Origin: Diphasiastrum complanatum
Lineage: Eukaryota; Streptophyta; Lycopodiopsida; Lycopodiales; Lycopodiaceae
NCBI GenBank assembly: GCA_029204225.1
Contig: CM055111.1
Span: forward strand, 41,790,815-41,854,814
Reading direction: 5' to 3'
DNA length: 64,000 nt
Part shown: positions 12,610 through 23,026 of the stretch, one piece after another
How positions within the stretch are numbered: position 1 is the first letter of the stretch
Layout of the letters: every line of letters begins with the position of its first letter
Position numbers and translations under genes: made by a program
Notes under the pieces: generated by a model
What the model was told of the DNA's origin: nothing
Seen by the model: only the letters and a program-made list of their open reading frames with translations
Databases searched by the model: none

Positions 12610-13330
12610 TAAATCTTTGAGCCGCATAAATCATGGGAAGTGTCATGCTCAGTCGTAGAAAAATTAACCTCTTTGAAAGTCAGAGTCTTATTGCATAATT
12701 TGTTTGATGCACATATCCTCCTCATCCCCAGGCTGTGCAAGAACACATCCTGCCACATATTCAAAAGCATCAGCAGGAACATAAAACAGTTTTTCCCTAC
12801 TCGACGGAGCCACCATAGGTACATTAGAGATTGGTACAATCAACATAGGTACATTAGAGATTGGTACAATCAACTCATCGAACACCACCTTCCTCTCATC
12901 TGTAATTTCAAACACATCATTCTTTTGAAGTAGATCATATTGAATTTTGGTTTTATCAGCATAGCCAGAAATAAATCAACAATGATAATGTGCCATGCCC
13001 AAGAAAGCTCACATGTTTTTGACATTAATCGGAAACATCATCTTCTTAATGATATTCACTTTTCTTTATCAATGCAATTACCAGGTCTAGAAGTCACTTG
13101 TCCCGGTAAAATCCCCTTCTCAACGAGAAAGGTGGATTAAGACAACTTTAAACTGATCCCTAATTGAATATACCTCTGAAAATACTTTTAAATGCCCTTT
13201 TTGATACCATACAGTGAAATATAATCCTAATATACCTTCATAAATTTATCTTGATAGTGTTTGAATATATCATGGTTCTCAGGCTTGGGAACATGCATCT
13301 TCTAAAACATTATTTTGGAAACAGAGTACC
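12610..13330 (-). pseudogene. Ty3/gypsy reverse transcriptase-RNase H relic
   Basis: On the minus strand the connection region reads FLVEKGILPGQV, then FLGMAHYHC with FISGYADKTK, then TDERKVVFDEL. RNase H follows with REKLFYVPADAFEYVAGCVLAQPGDEE and TFKEVNFSTTEHD. These match gypsy RT/RNase H motifs (FLV..G..LGH, FLGMxxYYRRFI, W..E...AF..LK, DAS..A.G.VLxQ, E.NYSTTE.E). Stops and frameshifts are frequent. A 30-bp in-frame duplication (12814-12873) repeats ten codons (IVPISNVPML) in the middle. No gag, integrase or LTR is attached. Confidence 0.85.
12814..12873. repeat. Exact 30-bp tandem duplication
   Basis: CATAGGTACATTAGAGATTG plus ten more bases is repeated immediately, without change, inside the gypsy RT-RNase H relic. 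The reading frame is kept, adding ten codons. Confidence 0.95.
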
Positions 13331-15004
13331 TTTCCAAACACATTAGTGATGAGGATCTATGGCAAATAGTTATTTCTTACAATCAAGTATCTGGTTGACA
13401 AGACTTTGCCATAGCATCATACTTTCCAATATATAGACATAGGGTAAAATTGGCATGATAGCTTAGCAATAGAGCTGTTCATAACAATTGCAGACTGCAG
13501 TCATGTCCTCCAATAACATTAAACGATGTATGGTGAGATTGTTACTGTTCCTGTTGGATTTATTGCCATAGAAGTGTTCTCATGCGATGGGGGATAGAGT
13601 ATCCAAGGATTTAGTTCAACAATTTGTAGGGAAGTAGCTCATTGCTGGTTACTGATTCAGACGGTAGGTATGACGAAGAATACACTTGCAAATCTTTACA
13701 GAATAGAACATTGAATTGATATCTTGGAACTTGAAAATCGAACTGCCTTTAAGACTGTTCATTGATGTAAGTAGTAATATCGGTTAGAGTTAGTACCTCT
13801 TTTTGGAGCAATACATGGCTGCACTAATACTTGGGTGGATTACTATGAGTGGATTTTACCTTCCTCACTCCCTCCCCTCCCCCCTTGTCTCTTCAGAAGG
13901 TCTTGGAAGATACTAAGTTTGCTCTGGCTGAAAATCTCTGCTTTCAGCAAAAAGAATCAGAAACTTGGAAGTTACCCTGACTATGCTTGAGCCAAGTCTG
14001 GATGTTGCCACAGTTTTATTGAGCCAAGTCTGGATGTTGCCACACTTTTCCTCCACACTTGGCTCTTCTACACATAAGATTTGAAATTTTGACAAGGGCT
14101 CAAGTCATAGTTAAGAAACTGCACCAACATAGAAACAAAAACAGTTTTATGGCACAAGCATTTGTGAAATCTGAATTTTGCAATTCACATCAACCAAGAC
14201 CAGGAATTATTTGGGTGGAGCTATTTGCTCTTTGCAGGATTCGGAACTTATAAAATCACAGTTCCAAGGCAATACGCCCTAGCACTTTAAAGACATGCAA
14301 ATATTATGCCAAAGCAAAGAAATGCCTTGTAGAAAGGACATTAATTTAAGTTAATGAATTAAAGGGTCAAGGCTGCATGAGTTCCTGATGTTGAGATAAA
14401 CGTATCTTGGGCAAATTTTGAAATCAACTGGCACGAGGAAATAAGTTAGTACTAAATTCCCCTCATCCCTTATCAGCTTGGGGAGATATACAATAACAAG
14501 AATCTGTGAGGTGAAGCCAACAGGAGGGTCCGCTGTTTCAAATTAGATATGCACGAAATTTCTGAGTGTCATGTCAAACCAAGAGGATGCTTGACACTGG
14601 AACAAAGGCTAGTCTTCCATTTCTAGGAAGTACAAATTTATTATCTCGTCCACAAAATCATGGAAAAGAAATGGACATTGGATGAATTAATTCTGGAAAC
14701 AACAACAATGACTCCAAAGAGAAATATTGACAACATAAGTGCTCACTAATTGAATCTCAATTTCTCACATCGATGACACTAGAAACGTCTCCTCTTCAAC
14801 ACCTGACATTAAGGACTCCACTGTAGATAAACTAAATAAAGATGTATCTTAAATTGACAAATTTGGAATATATATGTAGACCATTTAGTGTTGAAAAACG
14901 AATTTCTAAAAAGGCTTCTAAGCAAGCTTCCCACGAGAGAATTGCAGAAAATTTGGCTCCTGACGATGTTTTCTCGAACAGTATATTCAGAAGTTCGAAT
15001 ATAT
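13331..15004. other. Intergenic, with a 32-bp tandem duplication at 13987-14044
   Basis: No gene seen. TTGAGCCAAGTCTGGATGTT and its next six bases occur at 13987 and again at 14019. Other parts show no structure. Confidence 0.5.
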
Positions 15005-15078
15005 GTGTGTGTGTGTGTGTGTATGTGTGTCTCTTAGTTGCCCGTTCCGGAGCGGAACGAGTTCCGTTCCGGAACTGG
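15005..15078. repeat. (GT)n microsatellite beside a GTTCCG/CGGAAC palindrome cluster
   Basis: GT units run from 15005 to about 15030. At 15044-15058 GTTCCG and CGGAAC face each other across three bases. At 15066-15075 GTTCCGGAAC is a perfect palindrome. A/T runs follow. Confidence 0.8.
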
Positions 15079-15781
15079 ACCAAAAAATATTCTAAAAAAA
15101 TACGTATATTTTTTTACAAAGGAAAAAACCGCGATACTGTAATATTGCGTAACATCACTCTTCCTGCCGTTTCTCTACTGCACCTCAATTCTGTGCTTTC
15201 TGTCTACAAATTTGAAGCTTTCATTTTGCTTTGCTCAATTCTAAGGTATGGTCTGTTTAGGTAGTCAATAATCCCTCGGGAAAGGAGATCAATGCCCTGG
15301 AGCAGCACATTACAAACCTCTTATCCCCTATTTCACACCAAGTAGCTTTTTTCTGATGCTCCTTATCAGAATATGAAATTTTCTTTTGTTATCAGGTTAT
15401 TCTCAAACGTTCCGATTCTGAACTCTTTGGAAACTACGTGCATCTCTTACCTTTCTTGTTTATCTACCATATTTGTTTATACATCTTCCACTCACACGTG
15501 AACTGTTGATATCATTATTAAATAGCACTGTACAATTTCCACATGTCCATCCATGTTACTCATTGTTGAAACATCTTGCATTGTTCCACATACGTGTCTC
15601 GTTCACCTTGTACACTCATCTTTAAAACTTTATTTTACAGCCACTTTTTCAGTTTTCAATCTTTGGTTCTACTATACTTTTATGTGCTATGTCTTCCCGT
15701 TTAGTTTCTTGGGTGTCTATCATTGTTCATGCACTTGCCATTTTTTGGCTTCTACATGTTCCTCCGCTTTTATCTTAGCCC
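15079..15781. other. Possible LINE 5' untranslated region
   Basis: Lies immediately upstream of LINE ORF1 and has no coding signature. The 5' end of the LINE cannot be placed. Confidence 0.35.
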
Positions 15782-16630
15782 TCGCTTGACTCCCCACCCA
15801 TCGCTGATGCTGCTGCTATTCCACACAATGGTGATGTCGCAGATGTGGCAGCATTGCCTGCTGATTTGGCAGCCTCTGCCCACACACCCTGGTCTCGATC
15901 TGCTACCTCCTCTCTTCCTGGTCCTTTCTTGATTCTCGAGATCTATACCCCTACCAAATCCTTTAAACAGTACATTCTCTCCTACATTGAACAGGTCACA
16001 CAAGAATCCAACTCTCTACGGAAAGAAATGGGACAGCAAGGAACCATTCAATCTATGTACACCGAAAGGGAAGCCATGCTAGGCCGGATTACTTCTTTGG
16101 AGGCAGCAATAAGCAAGCAAGGAGAACCTACAAGGATGCAAGTGTTGGAAGAGAAGATTGAGCAACACAAAGTTGAGACTAAGACGTGGGCCTCCCTCTT
16201 CAAAGATGGCAATACGGAAGGTACACCCTCCTTTAATAGTGTCATTTCAGCTACAATATCTGAAGAGAAGATGCGAGAGTACAAATCCATGAATATTAGG
16301 GTCCGAGGGATTGAAGACACTAACGATTCAATGACCGAAGCAACCAGTTTTCTTTCAAGGACGCTTTCCAACCACTCTGAGGGATTGGAAAGAGCTTGGA
16401 GAACTAAGAGAGACCCTTCTACACTCATTGTTCTTTTCACAAATTTGGAAGAACGACGGGCAGCCTCAAACTATGGGTCAAGCTTAGAGGTACACTTATA
16501 TTGGATGATGATCTCACCCCATGCAGGTTGCGGATCGGAAGAAAGCATTTAGTGAGGCAAAAGCTTTGGGAAAGAGGGTGATATATCGGGATGGTAAGGC
16601 TCAGTACATTGATCTTCTGAAATTTGAGAT
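15782..16630 (+). pseudogene. L1-like LINE ORF1 (RNA-binding protein) relic
   Basis: The frame opens after a stop just before 15782 and has no convincing ATG. It encodes a predicted coiled-coil (about 15970-16200: EQVTQESNSLRKEMGQQ, then EREAMLGRITSLEAAISKQ). An RRM-like segment of LINE ORF1 type follows (MNIRVRGIEDTNDSMTEA...LIVLFTNLEERRAA). After a frameshift near 16480 comes a C-terminal part with LRGTLILDDDLTP, then MQVADRKKAFSEAKALGKRV. That layout, ending in LRG..I..DLTP...R, is typical of L1-clade ORF1 proteins, which bind LINE RNA. The frameshift shows the copy is dead. Confidence 0.75.
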
Positions 16631-16683
16631 ATACGGATTCGGGTCCCCTGGACTTAGGAGCGGTTTGGGGGCCCTTTCTAAAG

Positions 16684-16788
16684 CATCGCGGTTGAGCTTG
16701 TGGAACTGCAATGGCATTCACTCGTCAACTACAACAGGGGATTTTAGAGATTTTTGTGCTAGAGGCAATATCTTGCTACTCACATAGA
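16684..16788 (+). pseudogene. LINE ORF2 endonuclease, 5' part
   Basis: SRLSLWNCNGIHSS followed by DFCARGNILLLT is the first beta-strand region of the APE-like endonuclease, where active copies read ..WNxxG... and ..ILLLxET. The frame stops right at the catalytic-glutamate position because foreign copia sequence begins at about 16790. Confidence 0.7.
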
Positions 16789-16789
16789 C

Positions 16790-17165
16790 ACATGAGAGTC
16801 CTACAAGGGGCATACCAGCTATAGAGAGTTTTTGTTGCCACTCAGCATACCATAGAGTGGCGAGAACATTGACAGACTGAGGTATCTCATCATTCTTCTT
16901 GATAGTGCAAGTATCAACATTGAATTTTACATCAAGCCCATTATCAAGCAATTGGCCAACACTAATAAGATTCTTGGTAAGCTTAGGTACATAAAAAACT
17001 CTAGAGAGAGAAAGAACTTTAGAGGATGCAAGCTTCAAGGGAATGTTCCCTATGCCTTCAATAGGACATTCAAAATCATTTGCAGTGTATATTGATTTCT
17101 TCACTCCATCATAAGGTGCAATAGAAGAGAAAGAGTCCTTGGAGCTACACATATGTGAAGAGGCT
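16790..17165 (-). pseudogene. Copia protease (retropepsin) fragment
   Basis: The minus strand reads SSHMCSSKDSF, then ANDFECPIEGIGNIPL, then SLSRVFYVPKLTKNLISVGQL and LDVKFNVDTCTIKKND. This is the body of a copia gag-protease domain after its catalytic Asp-Ser-Gly, which is missing because a stop lies just before SSHMC. It faces the opposite way to the copia gag next to it (17426-18270). Its low-coordinate end runs into LINE sequence. Confidence 0.8.
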
Positions 17166-17425
17166 CACTAGTAATGCTAAGTTTGTGCATGAAACAAAGT
17201 AGAAAAGCTTACTAATATCAAATACCTCAAAAACAAGTTTCGTACTTATATAATCCCAATATGGTAGCATATTTGCAGCACACTTACGGCTTCTTATTCC
17301 ACTGACCACTACACATTTCATGTCTCAACATTTTTCAAAGACCTGATCAATAATTGGAAAACAAAAAAAGGGAAGCCATGGTCTAATGATGAAAAAAAAA
17401 CTATAGTAATGTCACATGTTACAAG

Positions 17426-18270
17426 TTGGAACCAAGTGAAAGATTGACCACTTCAAATTATTCAATTTGGAAAATGAGGATGGAGTCCATCTTGATCCTT
17501 CAAGACGTGATGGACATAGTTCTTGGCCTTGAAGAAGAACCACAAGTTCTTCAAGAGGTTCAAAAATACAAAAAGAGAGCTAGGATGGCTCTCCACTACA
17601 TTAAGATGAATGTCTCTAATGAGATATTGAGGGAGATAGGTACTTGTACAACAGCCAAAGAAGCTTGGGATTGTCTCAAGACTATCTATGAGGCTAAGAA
17701 TACCTCTAGGCTTCTCACTCTTAGGAATCAAATCTTTCAAAGTAGCCAAAAGAGTGATGAGAGTGCATCTAGTTATGTTTTGAGAGTAAAAGATATTCAT
17801 AGAGAGCTTGCTTGTATTGGTGATTCCATCAATCAAAATGAGCTAGTTCAAGTCATTCTCAATGGCTTGAGAAGTGAATTTGATAATCTTGTCCAATCCT
17901 ATGCCATTAAGGAGGAGCTACCAAGTTTGGAGGCTCTCCAAAGTGTGCTAATTTCAGAAGAATCAAGACAAGAGTATAAGCTCTTGAGGATGGACAAGCT
18001 TTCTCTCACTCATAATGATGGCAAAGCTCTTTTTGCCAAGGATAAGCACAAAGAGAGGAGCAAGAACCAACATCAACAATCCTCAAGCAAGGACAAAGTC
18101 AGATCCAAAGACAAAGATGAGGAGGAAGATGATTCCTCTAATGCTTCATCATCCAAGCTCAAGAAGAAGAAGAAGATCAAGTGCTTTTATTGTGGCAAGA
18201 AAGGTCATTATGCCACCAATTGCTTCAAAAAGAAGAATCAACTCAAGCAAGCCAATATTACCAATGAGAA
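17426..18270 (+). pseudogene. Copia gag, nearly complete
   Basis: An open frame of about 280 codons. Residues 11-180 are a copia gag domain (NYSIWKMRMESIL, ALHYIKMNVSNEI, TAKEAWDCLKTIYEAKNTS, LVQVILNGLRSEFDNLVQSY, LEALQSVLISEESR). A lysine/serine-rich stretch follows, then a zinc knuckle CFYCGKKGHYATNC with the CX2CX4HX4C spacing (Cys253, Cys256, His261, Cys266). The natural start is lost: the frame begins in mid-protein with EPSERL, where the relative at 62669 has about ten more residues. Gag would form the virus-like particle and bind element RNA in the cytoplasm. Protease sequence should follow on this strand but instead lies upstream on the other strand. Confidence 0.85.
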
Positions 18271-18810
18271 GGCGTGCCCGTTATCTTTGGATCAGATTGG
18301 ATCGTAGTTTGATTGGTCTAGATAGTAACATATTTATGGCCATTTGCTATTTCCCACCGAATACATCAGTTTTCGATATCTCGTCAGACATTATAAGATA
18401 TGAGGCCGAGGATATATTCTTTTAGCCGGAGACTTCAATGCTAGGACTAGATCCAGGCAAACGAAGTTCCATAGAGCAGAGGATGATCCACAGTAGATAC
18501 ATGCCCTAGACTGAGATGATTTAGGCCTCATGCGACGATCGACACATACAGAGGGTCTAGTTACAGCATATGGGGAGCAGATGCTTCAGTTGGGCGTAGC
18601 TCATGGACTTGCCATTTATAATGGCCTATTACAGTAGCCAGGCTCAGGTGATTATACTTGTTTCCCACATAGTGGAGGACACAGTGTTGTCCATTATTTC
18701 ATAGGATCATCGTCCCTCCATCTCATCCTTCTCTGTTCACAACACCACCCTCTATGATTACTCATACCCTTTGCTTTCTGTCAGCCATCTCCTTACCACA
18801 CACACTCGGC
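18271..18810 (+). pseudogene. LINE ORF2 endonuclease, 3' part
   Basis: The LINE resumes with WIRLDRSLIGLDSNIFMAIC and FPP, then after a frameshift AGDFNARTR, DLGLMRRSTHTEG, and GDYTCFPHSGGHSVVHYFIG. These fit the second half of the APE-like endonuclease (GDFN catalytic motif, then TC.......SVVDYxL, then a final SDH-like region near 18760). Roughly 50-60 codons between the two halves are missing, so the copia material replaced LINE sequence rather than simply inserting. No RT follows. Confidence 0.7.
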
Positions 18811-18815
18811 CTTAG

Positions 18816-19180
18816 TGTCATGGCCCTAACAGGTTTTTGGACCGTTAGGGGGTGCCTGGACATTGGGCCCGGACCTAGCCTGAATAATAGTGGAATAGGA
18901 CCATGGGGTCAAGTGACCTTCTACATGCAGTATTTTCATGTGTGGTGCATTCTAGTATGGGATAGAGTGTACATGCACTGTGCTTTTGCATGGGTCTTAG
19001 CTATTATGGGTTAGGGGTACCTACATGCAGTGGACATGGATGGGAGATTGACATGGTCTGTTGACGTGCTTCCATGTGGACTTGGTGAATGGGCAGGTGG
19101 GGTAGGCTCTACGCTCTATATATACCCTCACCCGTATCTATGAGGATCATGGAGAGTCTTGCGGCCGTTATGCTATCAAA
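18816..19180 (+). repeat. Possible solo or partial gypsy LTR
   Basis: The stretch begins TGTCATGGCCC, the same style as the chromovirus LTR starts at 52258 and 58136 (TGTCATGCCC). It has a similar GC-rich text and a TATA box (CTATATATAC near 19117). No second copy is in the window, and the right edge is arbitrary. Confidence 0.35.
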
Positions 19181-20429
19181 CTGTGAAGCGCTTCTCTTGG
19201 AAATGGGAACAAAACCTCCTTGAAAAAATGGGAATGAGAACGAGAATGCCACGCCAATATAGTAACATATAATAAAAACATATATATACACACATCAAAT
19301 AGAATTTTGAATATTGAAATTACCATAATAAATACAAAACAAAGGATGAGTATCATATTTATGCAATGGTACTACCATATAAACAAATCATATGTCAAAT
19401 TCTTCTAGATTTATTTTGTTTCCTCCTCCATTTATCTTCTTTTAGGTCTCTGCAGGAACTATGACCAAGGAACATGTACCCCATAACGATTCCAATGCTT
19501 TCTCCTTCAAGTATCATCTTTCTAGGCCCAATCCCAGAGGATCGGAACAACTAGTTTGCAGGGACAGCCGCTAGTTCGGAGGGCGTGGAAAGTATATGAT
19601 GCCAAGATCCGATTTCAGCTGAATGTGTTTGACATCAATGTCTAGTCATTGCGCGAAGTACTATTGAAGGTTCAGCTATCAGTGTATTTTTTTTCGTTTT
19701 GTATCACATACACGTCTAGGGTTTTCCTCATTTAGTTGCTTTATTGTCGACCATGCCGATAGAGAGATTTAGCTTGTGGTAGGAGGTAGAGTTGATTGAC
19801 ACCGACGTGAGCCGTTATGGCAGCTCGGGTGCTAGGCGCTCGCGATGTCACTTTTGCAGCATAGAGTTTCTAGCACTTTGACCAAAAAAGGGCTCATCTC
19901 CTCGGCACTGCTGATGGCCAATCGATTGACATCTGCATATGCCAATCCGTAGGAGATGTAGATCGACAACGTTTCAACCTTTGTTGCTCCTGGAGCCTCT
20001 ACAACATCAGGACCTCATGCAGCATTTGTAGCGGCGGCGGCGGCAGGGCCCACCACTCGGGTAACAGGCACACCACTTGGGAGCATTCGACCATGACCTA
20101 GACCACCACAACCCACATATATTGCCGCACCTTTTACACGACCATTTTCCTCTCCCCGCCGTCTAGCCGAGCATCCACCTCTACTGCCACTCCGCCCTCT
20201 AGCCGAATATCCACCTCTACCACACCCCCGGCAATGCCATCTACCAGTGGTAGTGTTGCACATGAACCCACCGAACCACACCACCCTTCCACTACCCCAT
20301 CCACTGGCCCTTCTACAGACAACCCTTCCGTTGAAGATGATGTTACCGAGCACCCCACCACCGACTTTGATGTCCATGATCAACCTCGACCCCAGCCCAC
20401 CCCCGCCATGCACACTGCATGCTCCTTTC
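19181..20429. other. Intergenic or hAT 5' region
   Basis: The last few hundred bases are Pro/Thr-rich in the plus frame and may be the disordered N-terminal part of the hAT transposase that follows. A BED zinc finger could not be found. The Gly-rich minus-strand frames here are shadows. Confidence 0.4.
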
Positions 20430-20818
20430 CGACAGCCGTTGAGGCCTCCTAGGACCAGGCCACAAACATTGGCTCAGTCGATGAGGAGGGCCAACTTCAA
20501 TGCTGCAGATATGGTCGTCACGAATATGTTTTATGGCCTTGACCTTCCTTTCGCCATTGCTGACACCACCCTGTTTATAAAGGCCATGGCTAGTGTTGCA
20601 GCTTGTGATGCTAGTTACAGGACCCCCAGCAAAGAGATACTGCGCACCACACACTTGAGGGCGGCCCGTGACAGAGTGTCAGGTCAGCTTGACAGGTTGA
20701 GGGGAGCATGGTAGGAGTTTGGATGCTCTATTATGCAGATGGATGGACTGATGTTCGGTCCAGGCCGGTCATCAACATTCTCATCTCCTGTTGTATGGGC
20801 ACCATGTTTTTCAAAGAA
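20430..20818 (+). pseudogene. hAT transposase, N-terminal half
   Basis: One frame gives MRRANFNAADMVVTNMFYGL, then ADTTLFIKAMASVAACDASY, then LRAARDRVSGQLDRLRGAW. After a stop and frameshift near 20715, the neighbouring frame continues EFGCSIM, then DGWTDVRSRPVINILISCCM, then GTMFFKE. This is the DUF659-type start of plant hAT transposases (FF...IPF....S..F..M......Y.PP, then L......W......I..DGWT). The text is lost exactly at 20818, where relatives continue with VDAS. That continuation is found on the opposite strand at 22966. Confidence 0.78.
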
Positions 20819-20960
20819 ACGTACCCTAGTGTATATATACATTTTTCAAAAAATTTAATCAGGGGTAAATCTATATTTGTATCAAGGTTGCAGTCCGCGT
20901 TCCGGAACGCAATCCGGGATTTCCCATTAGGGTTTCCCGGAACGCAATTTTTTTTTTTTG
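20819..20960. repeat. GC-rich palindrome GCGTTCCGGAACGC with flanking poly-T
   Basis: 20897-20910 is a perfect 14-bp palindrome. A related TTTCCCGGAACGCAA word follows at about 20933, then a T run. It lies in the stretch between the two hAT halves. Confidence 0.8.
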
Positions 20961-21479
20961 TATAGTTGCCAATATGGGTATCATGTGAAAGGATATCAAA
21001 AAAGCAATTGTTATGCAGATCTGTTGCTTGGTTTCAGATGGCTGCGGGCTAGATTCATTAGAAATCTGGACATCAATAGATGGTTTAAGAAAACTGGCTA
21101 CATTTTCATATGGTTGCAGAAATTTGAACTATGTAGTTTGCCGACTGTTTCGGGTGCGAAACACCAAAAAATGTGTGTTCACTCAGGGAGTTGGAAGGCC
21201 AAATCATGAAGAGGCCTTACCGTCGGGGCCGGGGTCTACCGGCAGCCCCCGGACCCCGCCGTTGGTGGGCGTTGCCCCCCAAACCCCCTATTTCAGCTAT
21301 TCCAAAAGAAGTATACAATTCCCGCCAATCTAAGGAAGGCTCCTTCTAACTCTTTCTATCATTTTCTAACAGAAAACGGAATCAGTAGATCTGCAAACCA
21401 TTGGCATCAGAACACCATTCAAAACTGATTTAGTTAGTATTAAACTCAAAAAAAAAAATTAGCCATTACTCCTTTTTCC
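20961..21479. other. Unassigned sequence between the hAT halves
   Basis: No coding signature. A short G/C-rich patch lies near 21230-21290. It may be intron or 3' sequence of the transposon. Confidence 0.4.
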
Positions 21480-21600
21480 ACCAAAAAAAAAAAAGAAAAA
21501 AAAAATTTTGCGATCCGGGTCACGGATCGCTGACGTTCCGGATCGCACGATCAGGAACATTTTTGCAGCGGATCGCGATCCGCTGCAGCACAGATTTGTA
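21480..21600. repeat. GATCCG palindrome cluster with 24-bp perfect palindrome
   Basis: After a long A run, GCGATCCG and CGGATCGC face each other across five bases (about 21511-21531). At 21564-21587 TGCAGCGGATCGCGATCCGC plus TGCA is a perfect 24-bp palindrome. Confidence 0.85.
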
Positions 21601-21908
21601 TGTATATTTGTAAGGGTTTTTTTTTGTTGAAATAGTGCATACAAGGGTCAAATTTTCGTGTATAGTAGCATACATTTATACAGAAAATTAAAAAACTTGA
21701 TAGGTAAATTTTTCGCCAAGTACTAGCATAAATTTCTACAGAAATTTTGAAAACTTGATAGATAATTCGACAGACACGAAACATAAACGAAATACAAAAA
21801 CTGTAATAACCGATGATATCAAAACAACAATAAATGGTACACAGGCTCGTAAAATGTGAAGCACTGTGCCTCAATATGTCTGCTATTCATGAGCACATGT
21901 ATCTGTCA

Positions 21909-22205
21909 CTAGTGTATGCACATAAACAACCTAGTCTGAGAGCTCATCGGTGGCATGTAAAACTGAGCCCTCTCTAGTGCTGTCAAACGAGGCCACCTGC
22001 TCTCTAGGTCTTGCTCGAACCTTACCGCTGATGGGTGGCCTGCCTCTCCCTCGCCGTGTCCCGGCACTGGTACCAGAGCCTCTCGGTCGGCCGCTACGTC
22101 TCTGACCCAAAGTGGGCGGAGTAGGTGTGCTGCCGCATGAATAGGCCGATGGAACTTAGTCCATCGACGAAGCCAAATGTCTCGTATATGCTTGATCTTA
22201 CAATG
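21909..22205 (-). pseudogene. hAT transposase, C-terminal exon
   Basis: The minus strand reads HIRDIWLRRWTKFHRPIHAA and AHLLRP. This is the hAT segment with I...RW...L(H)RP(L/I)HAAxxxLNP that precedes the dimerisation domain. The upstream piece ends at a good splice donor, and ATTGTAAG at about 22206 could be the acceptor, so it probably forms the exon after a short intron. The C-terminal dimerisation motif was not found. Confidence 0.65.
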
Positions 22206-22330
22206 TTCAAAACAAGATTTCAACAACAAAGCATGAAGGTATAGGAATCAACTTTAAAACCCCTAATACATAGTGAAAATGAACATCAGATAATCATATG
22301 ACAAATTAGCATAGGAAAAAAAAACTTACC

Positions 22331-22966
22331 TGTCCCCTGAGAGGATCAGCTGCTGAAGGACATCTGCAATGCGGTCCATAAACTCATATATGAGGCCCAT
22401 GGTACTGCTCTCTCGATCTACCAGTCTGCGAACATCATAGATAGGTCGCAACACCTGTACAAGCTCCTCTGTCTGCTGCCACAACTTCTCGCCAAAGACA
22501 ATCGAGGAAAAATACACCCCCTGCTCGGATCGGCTCTGCGGCCACTCTATAAACTCAGAGCTGGCAACCATCCTCTGCAACTCTGGACAACAAAGCAATA
22601 ACTGATCCAAGACCAAGAGATGGTAAGCAAAGCGGGTACTGGCGGGATTCCTGAGGTCCAAGCGGCTGTGTGTGGAACATGGCTAGGGCTTGTTTCTTCC
22701 TTGTGACATTTGTCACAAGGGATAGATGAGACCCAATCTAGGGGGGAAATCTCGTGGAACATAAGGTCTATGGAATGTGCCACGCAAGGGGTCGAGACAA
22801 TGTGGGGTTAAGTTGCAGTCACTAATCTCCCCATCATGATGCAATTCGCTGCATTGTCTGTGACCACCTGCACGACGTTGGCAGGGCCAACATCCTCTAT
22901 GGCATTTCGGATCTGGTCATATATGAACTCTGCAATAGTAGTCGCACCCCCACGAGAGGCGTCTAC
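22331..22966 (-). pseudogene. hAT transposase, central DUF659 exon(s)
   Basis: From 22966 the minus strand reads VDASRGGATTIAEFIYDQIR, then GPANVVQVVTDNAANCIMMG. After a frameshift come AHSIDLMFHEISPLDW and, from 22661, FAYHLLVLDQLLLCCPELQR onward to DVLQQLILSG. The VDAS and VVTDNAAN motifs are the heart of DUF659, including a catalytic-region aspartate. The frame ends at CAG|GTAAGT (about 22331), a textbook plant splice donor, so an original intron is retained. Stops near 22690-22800 show decay. The matching N-terminal half is on the plus strand 2.1 kb away. Confidence 0.8.
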
Positions 22967-23026
22967 AGGGAACGGGCATCTATGGTTCCCAATTCCAATC
23001 AATATATCTCTATTATATATCTCCAA

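Noticed and set aside
15770-16440. Minus-strand frames of 77 and 130 codons
   Set aside because: Shadows of LINE ORF1 on the opposite strand.
20015-20413. Gly/Arg-rich minus-strand frames
   Set aside because: Complement of the Pro/Thr-rich plus-strand region ahead of the hAT transposase; only low-complexity text.
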